Positions 1-13,536 of a stretch of DNA of 64,000 bases are shown piece after piece. The translations under genes were made by a program, and so were the position numbers. Each line of letters opens with the position of its first letter. Position 1 is the stretch's first letter. Under the pieces are notes generated by a model. That model was given only the letters and a program-made list of their open reading frames with translations. It did not search any database and was not told the origin of the DNA. Source of the DNA: Dichomitus squalens LYAD-421 SS1 (lineage: Eukaryota; Basidiomycota; Agaricomycetes; Polyporales; Polyporaceae); NCBI RefSeq assembly GCF_000275845.1, contig NW_006766901.1, forward strand, positions 174,722 to 238,721, given 5' to 3'.

Positions 1-71
1 GCATGAATGTGATCCGTAAAACAAACATCTCGTTGCTCCAGGGTAACGAATAACTACTGAAATAGCCTGAT

Positions 72-2523
72 TTAGTTGCGCTTGACCAACCCGACCTTCA
101 ACGGCAGCGAGGGATTGATCTCGTTTCCGACAGTCGGGTAAACGACACCAGCCATGTTCCATTTGACGTCCTTTCCCGTCAACTCGAATGTGAACGTCGA
201 CAAGAGCACAGCCAGTACAACTTCTGTAGGGATATCGATCCAGAGTCAGTGTAAGGAGGCAGCGAGATCCCTGTGTACGTACTCATTTCCAGCTGGGAGA
301 ATTTGAAGCCGCTACGAATCGAGCAGCAGTCAACGTTGGAGTCGGCCAACTCGTCTGTGAATACACGTACATGCAAGCCCGCCCACCGCCCCAGAAGGTC
401 ATCCTGGAATGACGCCAGATCAGCTGATGTCGCTTCCCACGTAAGGAATGACACCGTACAAGTTCGAATAGACACCTGGGATCTTCGCGTCCAACACGGC
501 GTCGGGAAGCTTCGACAGCCAGCGCTCTGGCTTCCATTCGTACGCATCCTCACCCCAGAGTGCCTTACGCGTGTTCGACGACAGAACTCCAACGAGAACA
601 GTGGTGTCCTTTGGGATGGGGATCTCGGTCATCAGCGCACCATCCCGACCGCGCACGGGTTCGGACAGCGGCAGAACGACGTCCTCACGAGTCCTACCAA
701 CATCATACGCCTCGTGAGCAAGGTATCCTAGCAATGAAGTGCTGTCGAAGTAGCATACTCTCGGAATCGGAAAGGAGCAGGAGCGAAGCTATACGGGGCG
801 ACCAGAATAGTGGGTCAGTACAGAAATCACCAGATCTCGTGATAACTCACAGCCGCAGGGTCTCACGACAGACAGCGTCGAGATATGGCAACTCAATGAG
901 ATCATTATAACTCAAATCCATTCCTCCACTTTGGGCCCGCATGATTTCTTGGCGGAGCTTGGATTGCGCTTCGGGGTGCTTCGCAAGCTGGTGCAGGGTA
1001 AGCGAAAGGGCGTTCGAGGTTGTATCCATAGCGGCAATCGTTAAGGTCCTGGACAGAGAAGCATCATGTAGGATGTCCTGATGTGCAGGCGGTCCTGGGG
1101 TGAAATGGGTTTCATCTAACGACTTACGACATCTGTCCAATCAACTCGTCATCCGCTAACCTATCGGTCTCATCTGCAGCCATGTTCGCCCTCACTAGGA
1201 GTGGGAAGAACTCAGCGTGATTATGTTTTACGAATAAATTACGATTATATCCACTTACACAAGATGCTCATCAAGTCCTTGCCCTCGCGGAATAGCTGCT
1301 TGGCCCCCTCGTCTCCCTTTGCGAGAGCAGCCTTCTTCGCGTTGTAGATAGCAACGGAACGCTCGTGCATAGTGTTCACCAGCGTACATAGGCGTTGGAA
1401 CGCCTTGTGCGGGAGCTTCTCGGCGAGACGCTTTCCTAAAGCCTTGGGAACCATCCATTCGACGTATGGCCAGAGTTGAATCCATATCACTATAGAATAT
1501 ATCGCAGGACTGTAAGTCAGGCTTAGCCACGCTATCTACAATGCAAAGCACCGCTCTGCCGAGACGAGGTACTCACATGAACGACTTGATAGCGCTTCCG
1601 TATGAGTCCAGGCTCTCTTCGGTAAGTGGATCAAAGGAATAGCCGAGACCTGCCTGGCCCATAAGCTCAAGAGCCGTCCGTCCCATCCAGTCCACCAGGT
1701 TGACTTCTTTGGGGCCGTCCTGGACGGCAATTCTGATTGCCTTCCGCAACTATGAGACCCGTCACCGTTAGTCACGAGGTCCAGAAGACGGTCTGAGGCG
1801 TCCGTCACCTTGTGAGTTACGTCATAAAAGATAGGGATCATCTCTCTCATATGATTTATGTTGAAAGCTGGATTAAGCATCTTCCTCTGGCGACGATGAA
1901 CATCGCCTGAAAAAGCACGTGATCCCGGCAATGAGCCGGTTGATCTAGTGAGAAGCAAGCCAGACCACCTACCGGTGGTAGCCAGGAGTCCGGGACCCAA
2001 GGTTGCGTTGTTCATTCTGGCACGAACCACGAACGGTCAACACTTCGAAAGGTTCGATTGCAAGCAAAGTCTCACCGGAGAAACCAGTGCGTCTCATCGT
2101 AGACATACTGATCCTTGACTGCGATAGCATGCATGGCCTTGGGATCGAAGACATAGACAATCTTTTGCTGTTTGGGTCCATAGCATGAGGATGGAAGATC
2201 TGGTGCGAGAGCCATGAGTCATAAGACCTACCCCGAACCTTCCATGAAGGGCAGAGACGGGGCCATACTGCTCGAGCGATCTGTGGAACTCCCAGCCTTG
2301 CTTGTCATATATTTGTTTGAGATTTCCTGAAAAGAAGACACGGTAGGTTGACCGAATATTTAGATGATGCGCACGGATACCACTCACCCCAGAGGATAGA
2401 AGCACTTGCAGGTCCGGGTAGATTGTCTAGTGCATTCTTCACGACGAACGGCCGCAGGAGCTTCCAAAGAAACCAGCTGGCCCCACAGATCACAGGTACT
2501 TGCAGAAGTAGGCTTGGCGTCAT
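72..2523 (-). CDS. Microsomal cytochrome P450 monooxygenase, multi-exon
   Basis: Haem-thiolate monooxygenase, expected on the ER membrane; substrate unknown. The N-terminus has a hydrophobic anchor (LLLQVPVICGASWFLWKLL) followed by the proline hinge NLPGP. Later exons carry the I-helix AMDTTSNALSLTLHQL (about 1040), the ExxR motif AVCRETLRL (about 855), the PERW motif WKPERWL (about 530) and the haem loop FWGGGRAC (about 390). An intron splits the haem loop: the next exon continues IGFKFSQLEM in phase, so the cysteine ligand context is complete. The last exon ends KVGLVKRN-stop. I count eight or more short introns and no disabling lesion. Two in-frame ATGs exist, at 2583 and 2523. A TATA-like stretch at 2601-2609 would put transcription start near 2575, so I chose 2523. 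Resembles Agaricomycete expansion families; the CYP number cannot be set from here. Confidence 0.9.
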
Positions 2524-3641
2524 CGGCAGCGCAAGAAGAGGGCTACGCAATTGGTGTGCGCCGTCTGACAAGGAGGGAAGCAAAGATGGGGGTCGTCAAC
2601 TATATATTATTCGGGGTATACTAACGCCGGCACCCACCTGCTAATGTGCTATGACAACAAAGCTCGTTCCAAGCACGGAGAATAGAAAACGGGCCGACTC
2701 TAGAGCTTTGCGGCGGGACAGAATGCGAAGCGACGTCACGAGAGCATGTTCACGGGGAATCAATTGCCGCAAGTGCACCTAACGTAAGTGTCATGCTGCT
2801 TCGCGAAGATGAATCTTGTGGGAGTGCCCGACCCCAGCTGCAGAGATTGTTCTCCGGATTTGTGGAATGCTGGAACCCGTGGAAGTCGGAGTGGACTCAT
2901 AACTCATCTGTGAAAGGGGCGCAGTCGCCTTGGCCAATCCGCCTGCGGACACCAGTCAACCGACATGTTTGCGCCGCCCTGCGGGCGATCCGAACGTCTA
3001 AGCACACTTGCTCATCATGGTCGTGTGCGAGCCTTAGGACAACACTTTCTTCATCACATTGTAGATCTGAACCAGCACTGATCCACGAGCTGAGACTTCG
3101 GATTTGTATGTTCAAGTCTAAAGGGCTTAGTCGCTGGGAGAGGAGTGTCACCTTGGATAACAGCTGGGATTGGGCCTGCCAGAGGTCCAGGTGCGTAAAT
3201 CGTCGCAGGCAACATCCCGATCGGCGAGAGTGGAAATGTAAGATATCGATTTCCAGATGCCCCACACGTCCTGCAGATATCCGGCAAATCGTCAGTGACA
3301 AGGAGACGTTGCATACAGGTCGTCAGGGCCTCTATTGCATGTCGTCCCATGAGGATATAGATATATCGAAGATGAAGGTACACACCAGTCAAGGTATATA
3401 CATTTTCTATGCTGCCAGTAAGCCGGAAGATGTGAGGCCGAACCAGGGTGAATGTATGTCTCAAGCATACGAGGACGATACAACAAGAACTCACACAAGC
3501 CGCCGTAGGGCCGTGAATAGCCGCAAGATATCTACACGAGATGGAGAAGATGTAAGCAATTGTGTGTCGGTGTGGGGAGGTTGCCTAGTGCGTGTGTGAA
3601 TGCAATGTGCAGCTGAACTGAGGCATACGGAAACGATAGAC
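2524..3641. other. Intergenic stretch, TATA box near 2605; no confident gene
   Basis: Holds the P450 promoter (TATATATTAT, 2601-2610). A 268-codon plus-strand frame at 2793-3599 is rich in Ser, Arg and His and shows no domain. A minus-strand frame at 3054-3494 contains intron-like signals and a CxxC (DDLPDICRTCGASGN), but I cannot join it into a recognisable protein. A small hypothetical gene on the minus strand remains possible. Confidence 0.4.
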
Positions 3642-6600
3642 TCAGGCGCGTTGCAGCCAGCCGACATCAAGCCCAGTCATCCTACGCATGTTCTCAGGGT
3701 ACGCTTTGTTGCTCTCCATAAGGAGAGCGGCAAGCCGCCGGCAGATGCTTCGAGGGTAGTAAAGGTGCTCCGCTTGTGGGAACCCCGGATATCGCTTCAG
3801 CAGTCTGGGAATCCCGTGAGGATCGGAATGACGGTGACGTCTAAGTGAGCTTCCTTACCCGTCGAGGTCCGAATATGCTGCAGCTGTGTCGAGGATTCTG
3901 AACAGAACCTTCCCCGCTCGTACTGACGCGCTCTTCGCGAGTACGTATTGCGTCGGAACTGCGTAGGACAGACGCATGCTAGGCTTGAAAAGCCATATCT
4001 GCATGTGGGCAAGGGCAAGGTCAGATAACGAGAAGTTGATATGAAGAGCGGAGTTCGAACAACATACGAGAAGACGGGGCCGCTCTTCCTCCTCATCGAA
4101 AACGACGAAACGGTAAGTCGCGTGTGCATGGACGAACTCGTTCATGTCTTCTGCGATGAACGCGGAGAGAGGTAATTTTGCGGGACTAGGCTCCAAATCG
4201 CGCTGAGACAGACGCTCAGATGTCAGGGGAAGTCGGTTTACATACCTAGCGTTCGCGTTCATGGGTCGGACGGCGTATTTCGCAAGGCGGTACACCAGTG
4301 GCCCATGACCGTCGGGCGACGGACGATCTTGACAACGGCCGATGATAGCACCGCAGATACAGCGCGTGCGTCTCCAGCCATCGTCCTGCTGTGTTGGGTT
4401 TCGTCAGCGTCCGATCCAGACTACAGGTCCACCCGCCGCGATGTCAACTCAGATTACTAGACGGTCACGTAAAATTGTGTCCTCGCATGTAGCTCCCGCA
4501 ACAGTGATCTCAGCCACACGAGAGTTGTTAAGCAAGTAACCAGCGGCAACGCCACTGTCCATCTCGGACATTTTGTATCAGCCGAAGGAGGAACACTCCT
4601 GCCGTCGCCGCGTCGAGCCCTCGCAATATCGGACGGATCCCCAGAACCTTCGTGGGCTCCGAGGACCGCCACAATACGCTCAGGCGGACACGACGACTGC
4701 CGCTGGTAGCTCACCCAGCGACGGCCTTCTTTCCGTCCTACAGCCGCTCAATCCAGCCCCGACCTGCTGCCTCGCGACACGTCTATCCCGCGATAAGGGA
4801 TAGGTCCCGCTACACGCAGTCTTACGGTGATAGAGAGCCAGGAGACGTAACCCAGAAATTTGGCTGCTCACCTTGTGATCGTCTTCGCTCGCAGGCCAGA
4901 CGTTATTCTGCACGACGGCCGACTCCTCGAAGAGGATGTAGCTGCCACCCACGAGAGCCTCGCCCTCTTGCGGCCAGAAGCCCTGCACCGAGTGTTTCTT
5001 CACATGCTCGTGGAGCCGCTGGTCCGAATGGCACATCCACGCGTCGACGAGTTCGGCCCAGTGCTCGGAGGGTAGGTCACGGTATTCGTGCAGTTTTGAC
5101 GCCTGGACAAGGGGGAGGGAACACGCTGCGCAGACGAAGCTCGTCGGGGCTGTCGAGAGGAGCTGTGTGGCGTCCAGGATCGCGGGAGGGGTGTCGAAGG
5201 GCGAAGTAGGAGGTGAGACAACGGGGAGCTTGACTTCGTAGTATTGTCCGACCACCTTCACTTCCTTCACGCCTGGAGGCACTGGCGCGGGGAGGGTAAG
5301 AAGCGGAGAGGTGGACGCGCCGCAGCGCAACAGCAGGCGGCTGCGCTCGCCGGTAGAGGACTCTGACACGGGAACGACCTCAGCCTCGAGGTTCGCTCCT
5401 GGTGTCATACCTTGCACGTTCAAGAATACGAGGATATGCTGGAGCGTCTCGTGGTACTCCGCAACGTAGTGCACGTCCAGTCCAGCTGTACCTAGTCGCA
5501 ACACGTCAGCCCAAGGACAGACTGAAGGCAGCGTTATTCCTTACTTTGCACTGGTAGAGGCGGCGCGACGATCCCACTCGACGATCCCGGCCTTTTCGTC
5601 CTCAACTTGATTTTCTTCGGCTCCTTCTCCTTCTCGCCCTCCGGCGTCTCTGGCAGGTTAGGACTCGACGACCTCGGACTCTGGTTGAGAAGCCACGCTA
5701 GCGGCGGCGCCGACAGACTCCGACTCCTTAGCTGCCTAAACGACTTCCTGCGCGAGATCGGGGTAGGAGGAGGGGCTGCAGGCTGTATATGCTCGGGGAC
5801 GGGCTCGCGCACGAACTCGGGAAGGGAGAGCATCGCTCTGGCATCGTTGATCTGCATCTGCAGCTGGACTTCCTGCGGCACGCCTTCGCGAATGAACTCC
5901 GGGAGGGTGAGCATCGCGTCGGGATCCTTGAATTTCTTCTTGGCGAGCACGGCTTCTTGCGAGTGCAGTCTTCCCGCGTCGGAATGTCGTGCGAGGCGGG
6001 TGACGAAGGCTTCACGCTGCACACAAACACTCAGAGGTCGTTCAGGACACCATATATATGAAGGGAACACGTACCTTCTCTTGGTCCCTCTGCCGCGCTC
6101 GCTCCAACTTCGCCTCCATCCCACCATCCAGCACGACCGCCTGGTCCACCAGCTTCCGCTCGCTCGCCCTCCCTATCAACTCAACCATCCTCTCCAGCTC
6201 CAGCTCTTCCCTCGCCCGCTCCTTTCCAGGCCTCACCCTCTGCTTCTCTGCGTCCTTCCCCTTCCCACTCGCACTCGCACTCGCCTGCGACAGCTCCTTC
6301 AGCCGCGACGAGCTCGCGAGCCGCGCCCTCTCCATCTTCTCCAGCTGCTCGCGCTTGCTCTTCTTGAGCTCCACCCGCTGATCGTGCAGCTGCGGCGCGA
6401 CGACGTACAGCCGGTCGATCGCGAGCGCGACCGCCTCGAGGTCCATGCGCATCTTCTCGCTCATCCCCCCTCCCTCCCGCTCCCGCTCCCTTTCCCTTTC
6501 TCGCAGACGATGGTGGTGCGACCGCTCGGGCGAGCCCTTCTCCTTGTCCGTCCCGGCTCCATCATAGTCCCCCGCGTCGTATATCGGCAGCTCCGCGTCA

Positions 6601-7481
6601 GACGCGAACGGGTCGTACGTCCCCGGCTCGTACTCCGGCGGCAGATGATCTCGATCGCTATCCTGCTCTCCATACACAAGCCCAGCGTCCCCAGACTCGG
6701 GGTCCACCGCGAGCTCCAGGATCCTGTCGAACTCCTGGTCCACGCGCGTCCACAGCAACGCGGTCTCGACCGCCTGCACGGCCGGCTTCGGTTCCGAGCC
6801 GCCCCCGTCCTCCGACCCACGCACGAGCTGCAGATCGGTAATCTGCCGCTGCAGCCGCGCCAGCGGGTCGCCTCCCGACGCGGACGCGGATGTGGACGCG
6901 GACGCAGATTCGGCGGGCGTGTTGCCCCAGGACATCGTGCGGGGCAGCGCCGTCGGGGACTTCGCGCCGGCGTGCGATGACGGAGCATGGAGCGCGGCGA
7001 GCCTGGAGAACTGGGCAACGAGCGAGACGAGCGCGCGGGCGAGGGCGGCGTCGTGCGCGCTCAGGGTGCTGCGAGTGAGCGCGAGGCGGTCGACGCGCTG
7101 CTGGAGCTCGCGGACGAGCGCGGGCTCGTCGGCGAGGTCGGCGGTGGGGACGCGCTCGACCATCACGGTGTCTACGTTTTCGGATGGGCCGGCGCCCTGC
7201 TCATGCGCGCGAAGGTTCAGGACGAGGGTCTGGAGCGGGGTTGGGGACGACGACGACGGGGAGAAGGTTGCCGCAGACGGTGATGTGGACGATGAGGACG
7301 CGGCGGCGATGGAGGCGAAGAGCGCGAGGGGGGACGTGGCGGTGTGGGGGCTGCGTGGGGACGGCATCGAGTGTCGGCGGTCCGGGATGATAGGCCGCCA
7401 GTTGGAGGAGGTGGAGAGGAGGTCGTTGAGGGTCGTCAGGCAGGACTTCTGCACGTTTAATATGGACGAGGCCAGTTCGTC
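3642..7481 (-). CDS. Long protein with C-terminal UBE3D-type HECT-like E2-binding domain
   Basis: The C-terminal half matches the HECT_2/UBE3D family (E2-binding ubiquitin ligase-like proteins): DLPSEHWAELVDAWMCH near 5080, RCICGAIIGRCQ near 4370, FIAEDMNEFVHAHATYRF near 4140, IWLFKPSMRLSY near 3980 and the terminal MTGLDVGWLQRA ending at 3642. The last intron (about 3804-3857) joins SDLDG to LLKRYPGFPQAE in frame. The N-terminal half is a Ser/Ala-rich, coiled-coil-like protein (residues VELKKSKREQLEKMERARL and similar) in one exon from 7481 to about 6065. A 52-bp intron at about 5492-5543 with GTAAGG, CTGAC and CTAG joins PPLPVQS to TAGLDVHYVAEYH in phase, and the domain exon has no ATG of its own nearby, so I treat both halves as one gene. 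The true start lies upstream of the acceptor at 7482 and was not found. Confidence 0.7.
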
Positions 7482-7662
7482 CTGATGGGGGAAGGAAGAG
7501 GATGCGGTTAGTGATTAGTGCCTGCGGTCGTCGGGCAGTGGTGATGGGCTTCGAGAGCGAGGATGGAAGACCGGAAGCGGCGTAGGGGGAAAATGAGACG
7601 AGACGACTATGAGAGAGCTGACATAGAGAGCAGGCTTCCGCCCGACCACAGCAAGCACAGTA

Positions 7663-8761
7663 TCAGAATGCGATGCGGCGTATCCGAGATGGGGTGTGTT
7701 TGATGGCGTTTAGATGAGACGGGTAGCAGACGAAGAATTGCCCTAGCATCTCCACTTCTGCAATCGCGTCCGCGTCGTCTGCCTCAACCTGCAGCGAGAG
7801 GATGCTCTCACTCTTACTCTCACGAACCAGCCACCGGGCACACCAGGACCACGATCGTCCGTGCGCGAGCGAGCCCCGACTCGTTCCGCATCGCATGTGG
7901 CGCTGCGCTTCCCTTTTTCCGGCCTCCTTGCCGTGCGCGATGTCACCTCGACATCAGGATGAACGGCCGCAGCAGCACCTGCTGGAGCATACTGCGACAT
8001 CAGGAAGGATGGGCTTACACAGTTCTAGTATAGCCGCACGACACCCCAGACAACTCGGAGCCGGTATTGTCAGCCCCGCGACATGTCGAGCTGGTATGCA
8101 TAGTGCGTCTCGCAGTCTCACACAGCCCCAGCCCTGCAGCAGCAGAGATTGGAAAGCATCGGCGTGGAGAAGATGATATGGGCGATAGAACGTGTCAAGC
8201 CTGCCAGCCTTCGACACCAAGGCGCGCTTTCCCGCGATGGTCCGAGGAGCAAGCACGGTGAACATCTGTCATCCAGGAGACGATCCATTTCCACGACCCC
8301 CTTATGACCCGCCTTCTAGTATTCGTGAGGGATGGAGAAGATGGCCGCAGGTAGGATAGCAACGCTCCGCTTCTGCAGCCAACGCCCCGCACCCTGTAGC
8401 TAATCGAGCTCGCTAGAAGGAATCTCTCCCGCATGGGATAGACAACGAGGGAACCGAAACCAGGATATAGTAGAGTACTCACCGAACTAACCGTAGCCTC
8501 AGTCTGCTCGTCTGTGCGCGGTGCCTCAGCTGCCGTCCCAGCACCCACGCTCTCCCCCGCCTCTCTCGTTCCCTCCGTCGTCTGAGGGGTATCAAGGCCG
8601 TTCGAGCTCGTCTTGACATCCGAGCGGCGCTGCCCCGCCGAGTGGACGAGCTGAGGAAAAGGCGTCGGGATGTCGAGGTGGAGCGGACGACGTGCTTCCA
8701 CGTCCGCTTCTGGCGCGTCCTCAACCTGGAACGTGGGCCGCGTCCGCGTCAGAGTCGCCAT
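7663..8761 (-). CDS. Hypothetical protein, spliced, weakly supported
   Basis: The ATG at 8761 opens MATLTRTRPTFQVEDAPEAD, an acidic, Pro/Thr-rich exon that ends at a good donor (GTGAGT, about 8482). Further exons cannot be placed with confidence. A likely one is VEADDADAIAEVEM after a CTGCAG acceptor near 7797, whose open frame closes at 7663. The 5' flank is pyrimidine-rich. I recognise no domain. It could instead supply 5' exons to the downstream UBE3D-like gene, which lacks a visible start codon. Confidence 0.4.
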
Positions 8762-9189
8762 GTGTGCCTTTCTCGGTCGGATAGTAGCTGAGTCTAGTAA
8801 AGGCGAAGAAAAAGCCAGGACAGGAAGAGAAATACAAAAATGTGGAGGGAAGGAAAGGGAGCTGGGAGGTGGCTGAGAAACTGGAGATGGATAGAACACA
8901 GGCTAGCGACAACGGCGGACAGCGCCGGATCCATCACACGCGCTTCCAGGGCGCTTCGATTCCCTGGTTTAGTCCAAATCCAGTGCCTTGCAGCCTCATC
9001 CACGATGGCCGGGCACTGAAGTGCTTGGTTGATCCAGCTGAGGCGACATGAATCCGAACGAAGCCGCAACAATTCGCCTCACGTTTCTGAAAATTCTTGG
9101 TCGTACAGAGGGAATCGGATTAGACGAGAATAGAAGAGATAGTACATAAATAATACAACAGCGGTGGTGAATACAACACGACGTCCACT

Positions 9190-9745
<556 letters not shown>

Positions 9746-10099
9746 GTTGTAGATTGAGTGAAGTTGGTGTGGTTGTGGTGGTGAGATGGACCAAGGGCAC
9801 AGGCGACGGAGAACGGAGTTGAGGCCCCTGCCGCAGGGCACCTAGCGGGCTTTATACGAGCGCGGGACAGGGTGACGCGAGAGGCACGCGCGCGTGCAGA
9901 GGACGCACGTGATGGTGTTGATGGCGTTCAACAAAATAAGGTTCAGCGCGTTGGGACGCGTCGCAGCCAAACACGCACAACGCCTCCACATAAATACCCC
10001 GCCTATCGCACCTGGATATCTCATCCACCGTCCTCCCGCCTACAGGCCCTTTCGCGTCACCTCACCAGTCAATCACCACCACCTACACAACTAGCAGCA
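9746..10099. promoter_or_regulatory. Shared divergent promoter of H2A and H2B
   Basis: The 354 bp between the two start codons contain a TATA-like box for each gene: CTTTATACG at 9850-9858, reading TATAAAG on the minus strand for H2A, and CATAAATA at 9989-9996 for H2B. The middle is rich in GCGCG/ACGCG words. The arrangement is the usual fungal histone-pair layout. Confidence 0.75.
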
Positions 10100-10737
<638 letters not shown>

Positions 10738-10948
10738 ATTTTCCTGGGGCCGCCGTTCGTCACTGTTGTATTATCTTGTACTTTTTATTTATCCTATATT
10801 TCGGCATAGTTCAATATCTGCGCGTGTGAAGTCTAAGTTGTGAGGAGACGCCTTCAGCTACCCGGTATTCATCCATTGCGATGGACCTGTCGTGAATTAG
10901 CCCCCAGCATCTCCAGTACCAATCGTCGGTGGCATCTTATCCTAGTGG

Positions 10949-11537
10949 ATGGTCTGTATCGTAACTGTCCTGTTTGCTGTGTGTCACGACGGTTCGGTGT
11001 TGACCAACGTACTACTGGACAAAGTGGTGAGCGTACGTCTGCGTTTCCGTCTTTCCCCGTCTCATAGATGAGGCTTGTTACTTGTATAGCTTGCGACGCC
11101 GACATGACACGTCCTGGCGGGGAGCAACCTGTAATTCCGACATCTTTCCGCAGCAAGGGCAGACGTTCAAGTTACATTTGTCATTCCGCAAGAAGCTTAG
11201 CGTCAGCGCGCAGCAGCTGGAACTTGAATGCCGTCAGAATCAACTCGCGGAGACATGTCTGTTCGAGTGTCGCCCTCGTGGGCGAGGCATGATGTGCTAT
11301 GAACCAATGGTACGTGCCTAGGCCTCGTACTCAATACCGGCGAAACTAAGTTCTCCATGACATTCGTAGGAGTTACTGTATCTGACGGTCTACTTGGTGT
11401 CGCTCGCAATCGTGGTCAATATCGTTATCATACCTCCTTCCTCTCTCGATTCCAAAATCATCCCGCTGGACCAGGAGCCGACGAGTCGACCATCTGATGA
11501 GTTCTACGATGTGTACGATGGCGCAGATCCTGACTGA
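10949..11537 (+). CDS. Putative small single-pass membrane protein
   Basis: No family recognised. Three proposed exons. The first begins MVCIVTVLFAVCHDGSV at the ATG 10949 (an in-frame stop lies just upstream) and ends at GTGAGC near 11028. The second opens after TTTCCGCAG near 11153 and reads QGQTFKLHLSFRKKLSVSAQ, then a Cys-containing stretch ending CYEPM. The third starts after TTCGTAG near 11370 with ELLYLTVYLVSLAIVVNIVI, a clear transmembrane segment, and ends with an acidic tail YDVYDGADPD-stop. The last two exons are well supported by codon pattern and splice phase; exon 1 is a guess. Confidence 0.5.
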
Positions 11538-11981
11538 CACCAGCTGTTCCATCAGTACGCCTTCGACTCGAAAAGCCACGAATCTTGCGCGGGGGGCGAA
11601 CGGGCGATACCGTGGCTTGTCGGGTCAGACTGCCTGGGTTGGTTCGATGTGTCCAGCGGGCGGTCAAATGCGTTCTGGTACATTCTGCTATTACGCGATG
11701 GGAGAACACTTTGAGGGTCTGTGGTCTGTCGCATATGGCCTGGGAGTCAACTCTAGCTGTTTACCGGTGTACCCGTTCTGAGCCGGAGAACGCCTCAATA
11801 CTCCCTAGGTGTAGTATCGAGCCTGAACCCGCTTGCGTTCTCCGATTCGCCCTGTTCCCTGCTGAATCCCGCGTTCCCTTCGAGTTCGGACGCGTCACCT
11901 ATACCGGAGCATCTGGGATAGCACATCATCGTCAAGTTCGACATCAATACTCCTACATCTGTACATGTATCTAGACAATAT
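11538..11981. other. Intergenic, no supported gene
   Basis: Short open frames occur on both strands (for example 11585-11974 plus), but none shows a domain or a consistent exon structure. This is the tail-to-tail space between the small membrane protein and the HNH-like gene. Confidence 0.4.
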
Positions 11982-13130
11982 TTACTCCTCAGGCTTATTC
12001 TGGGACCGCTTTGCCAACCGGAGATCTCTAACGAAGTCTGAGATTCCCTCAAGTCCGCGACACAACCCGGGGCTACTTCCCCTCTGGACTGAATCGTTCC
12101 ACTGTTGTCGAACCTGCCGGCATGCACTCTCCAATGATAGTAGATGGTCATCCGGAGGTGGAACATACGCCCCTCCTATCATTGGCAAAGTGGCCGCGAA
12201 TGCCAGGAACGGCTGCAATATTATCGACTTGAAGTTCTTGAGCACTCGACGAGAACCGGCGTCTTCGGTCTGAGCGCATGTAGACGCGTGCTTCGCAAAT
12301 ATAGCGTCGAGATCCTCCATTTCTTTTGGGAGGAAGACTACCAAGTCGAAAGACTCATGGGGAAGCTACACACACAGAGGGATGGAGATTGGGGTAGTTA
12401 GTGTATCAAACGGCATGAGTACGCTCATCGCAGCACCTACTGGTTGTCCCGTTGGTCTGGTCTGTGAATGGCTGTCAAACCAGATGGACGCCTTGCTCGA
12501 TAGATCGTCAACATTGGCTGGTACAAATCGCCACACTTGCTCCTTATACTGTGCCGCATGACTATCGCATACTAGTATCGGAACTCAGCTCTAAGAAAAT
12601 TGGACCGAGGAATGCGGGGAGTCCTTACGCGTCAAGTAACCCGTTATATCGGTGATTTGAGTTGCTTCCTCTGTTTCGTCATCATCCAAAGGCACTGGTT
12701 TCCCGACACATTGAAGCCAGGCGATTGTATTCTGGAAAGGCCCATCAGTCGTCGGTCGCGGAGGCTGAATAGACTGGTAAATCTGAGTGCGTACCTCATA
12801 ATATGTCCTGTCCACGATGACTGGACAAGCTCTGATGGGTTCTGTCTTCTCACAAAGTAGGCACACGTTTCCGTGTAGCCTTGAAGCCATCACAGCAATG
12901 GGGTTTGGGAAACGTTCTGGGTCGACCCCCTCCATCAAGAGCGCTACACGCCCGGTGGGGCTCTCAGAGCGATGACTCATGACGTGTGTGCTGATCGGAT
13001 GGAGTCTCTGATCTGTCCAGAGAAGTCTAGAGAATGTGCGAGGTGGTTGATTGACGGAACCCGGAAGGCTATATGTCGGCTCTTTATATGGTGGCGGCGG
13101 GATACATAAGATGTATACGAGCTGACCCAT
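11982..13130 (-). CDS. Fungal HNH-like nuclease-family protein, copy A
   Basis: One of four related genes in the window. The start MGQLVYILCIPPPPYKE is at 13130. The Cys core reads NVCLLCEKTEP. An intron (about 12550-12622) then joins ITGYLT to LCDSHAAQYKEQVWRFVPA, the family's LCxxH block. After another intron comes LPHESFDLVVFLPKEMEDLD, then a conserved block (LKNFKSIILQPFLAFA) and the stop at 11982. The order CxxC, FDVxV/LxP and LILxPYVAYA-like block is the same as in copy D at 45.3 kb. Fungal HNH_2-like proteins of this sort are expanded in Agaricomycetes and their function is unknown. The canonical second His of an active HNH site is not obvious, so catalytic activity is uncertain. Confidence 0.65.
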
Positions 13131-13304
13131 AATCTCTGATCTGCCATCGTGAGAATCATCTTCAGCTATCTTTCCACGCGTATTTACCTCTGCATCGCGG
13201 CATGGTTTTAGTATGGCGCCCTTTCTCCATTTCAAGTGCATCTACTGGTCCTGAACGAAGTAGGAGGAAGTCCGTCACATATGCGGAAGTCCCTATGCCG
13301 ACTT

Positions 13305-13500
13305 TGTAGAAGTTCGAGGGCAAGCGGGCACAAATGGGATTCGCGTTTGGCCGGTGCAAACGCGTGCCGTACACAGTAGATACAATAAGGCTTATATACG
13401 TAGCTAAATAGGGGTAGATAAGGGCGCGGGTATCCGTCGGGGGGCGGGACCTGTGGCGCTCGTTCCGCGAGCTCGCCATCTTGACGCCAGGATTCCAACA
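13305..13500 (-). repeat. 3' LTR of the gag-only element
   Basis: Near-identical to the copy at 15303-15500. Differences are an indel at the inner edge (TGTAGAAG versus TGTGAAGAAG) and a C/T change just inside it. Low divergence suggests recent insertion. Confidence 0.9.
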
Positions 13501-13536
13501 CATCCCCTCGAGCGAGCGCGGGCAACGAGCGAAGGA

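Noticed and set aside
2793..3599. 268-codon plus-strand ORF
   Set aside because: No domain, unusual Ser/Arg/His/Cys composition and no splice context; not called as a gene.
5607..6980. Plus-strand ORF of 457 codons
   Set aside because: Shadow of the exon of the UBE3D-like fusion gene; Leu/Arg/Pro-rich with no recognisable motif.
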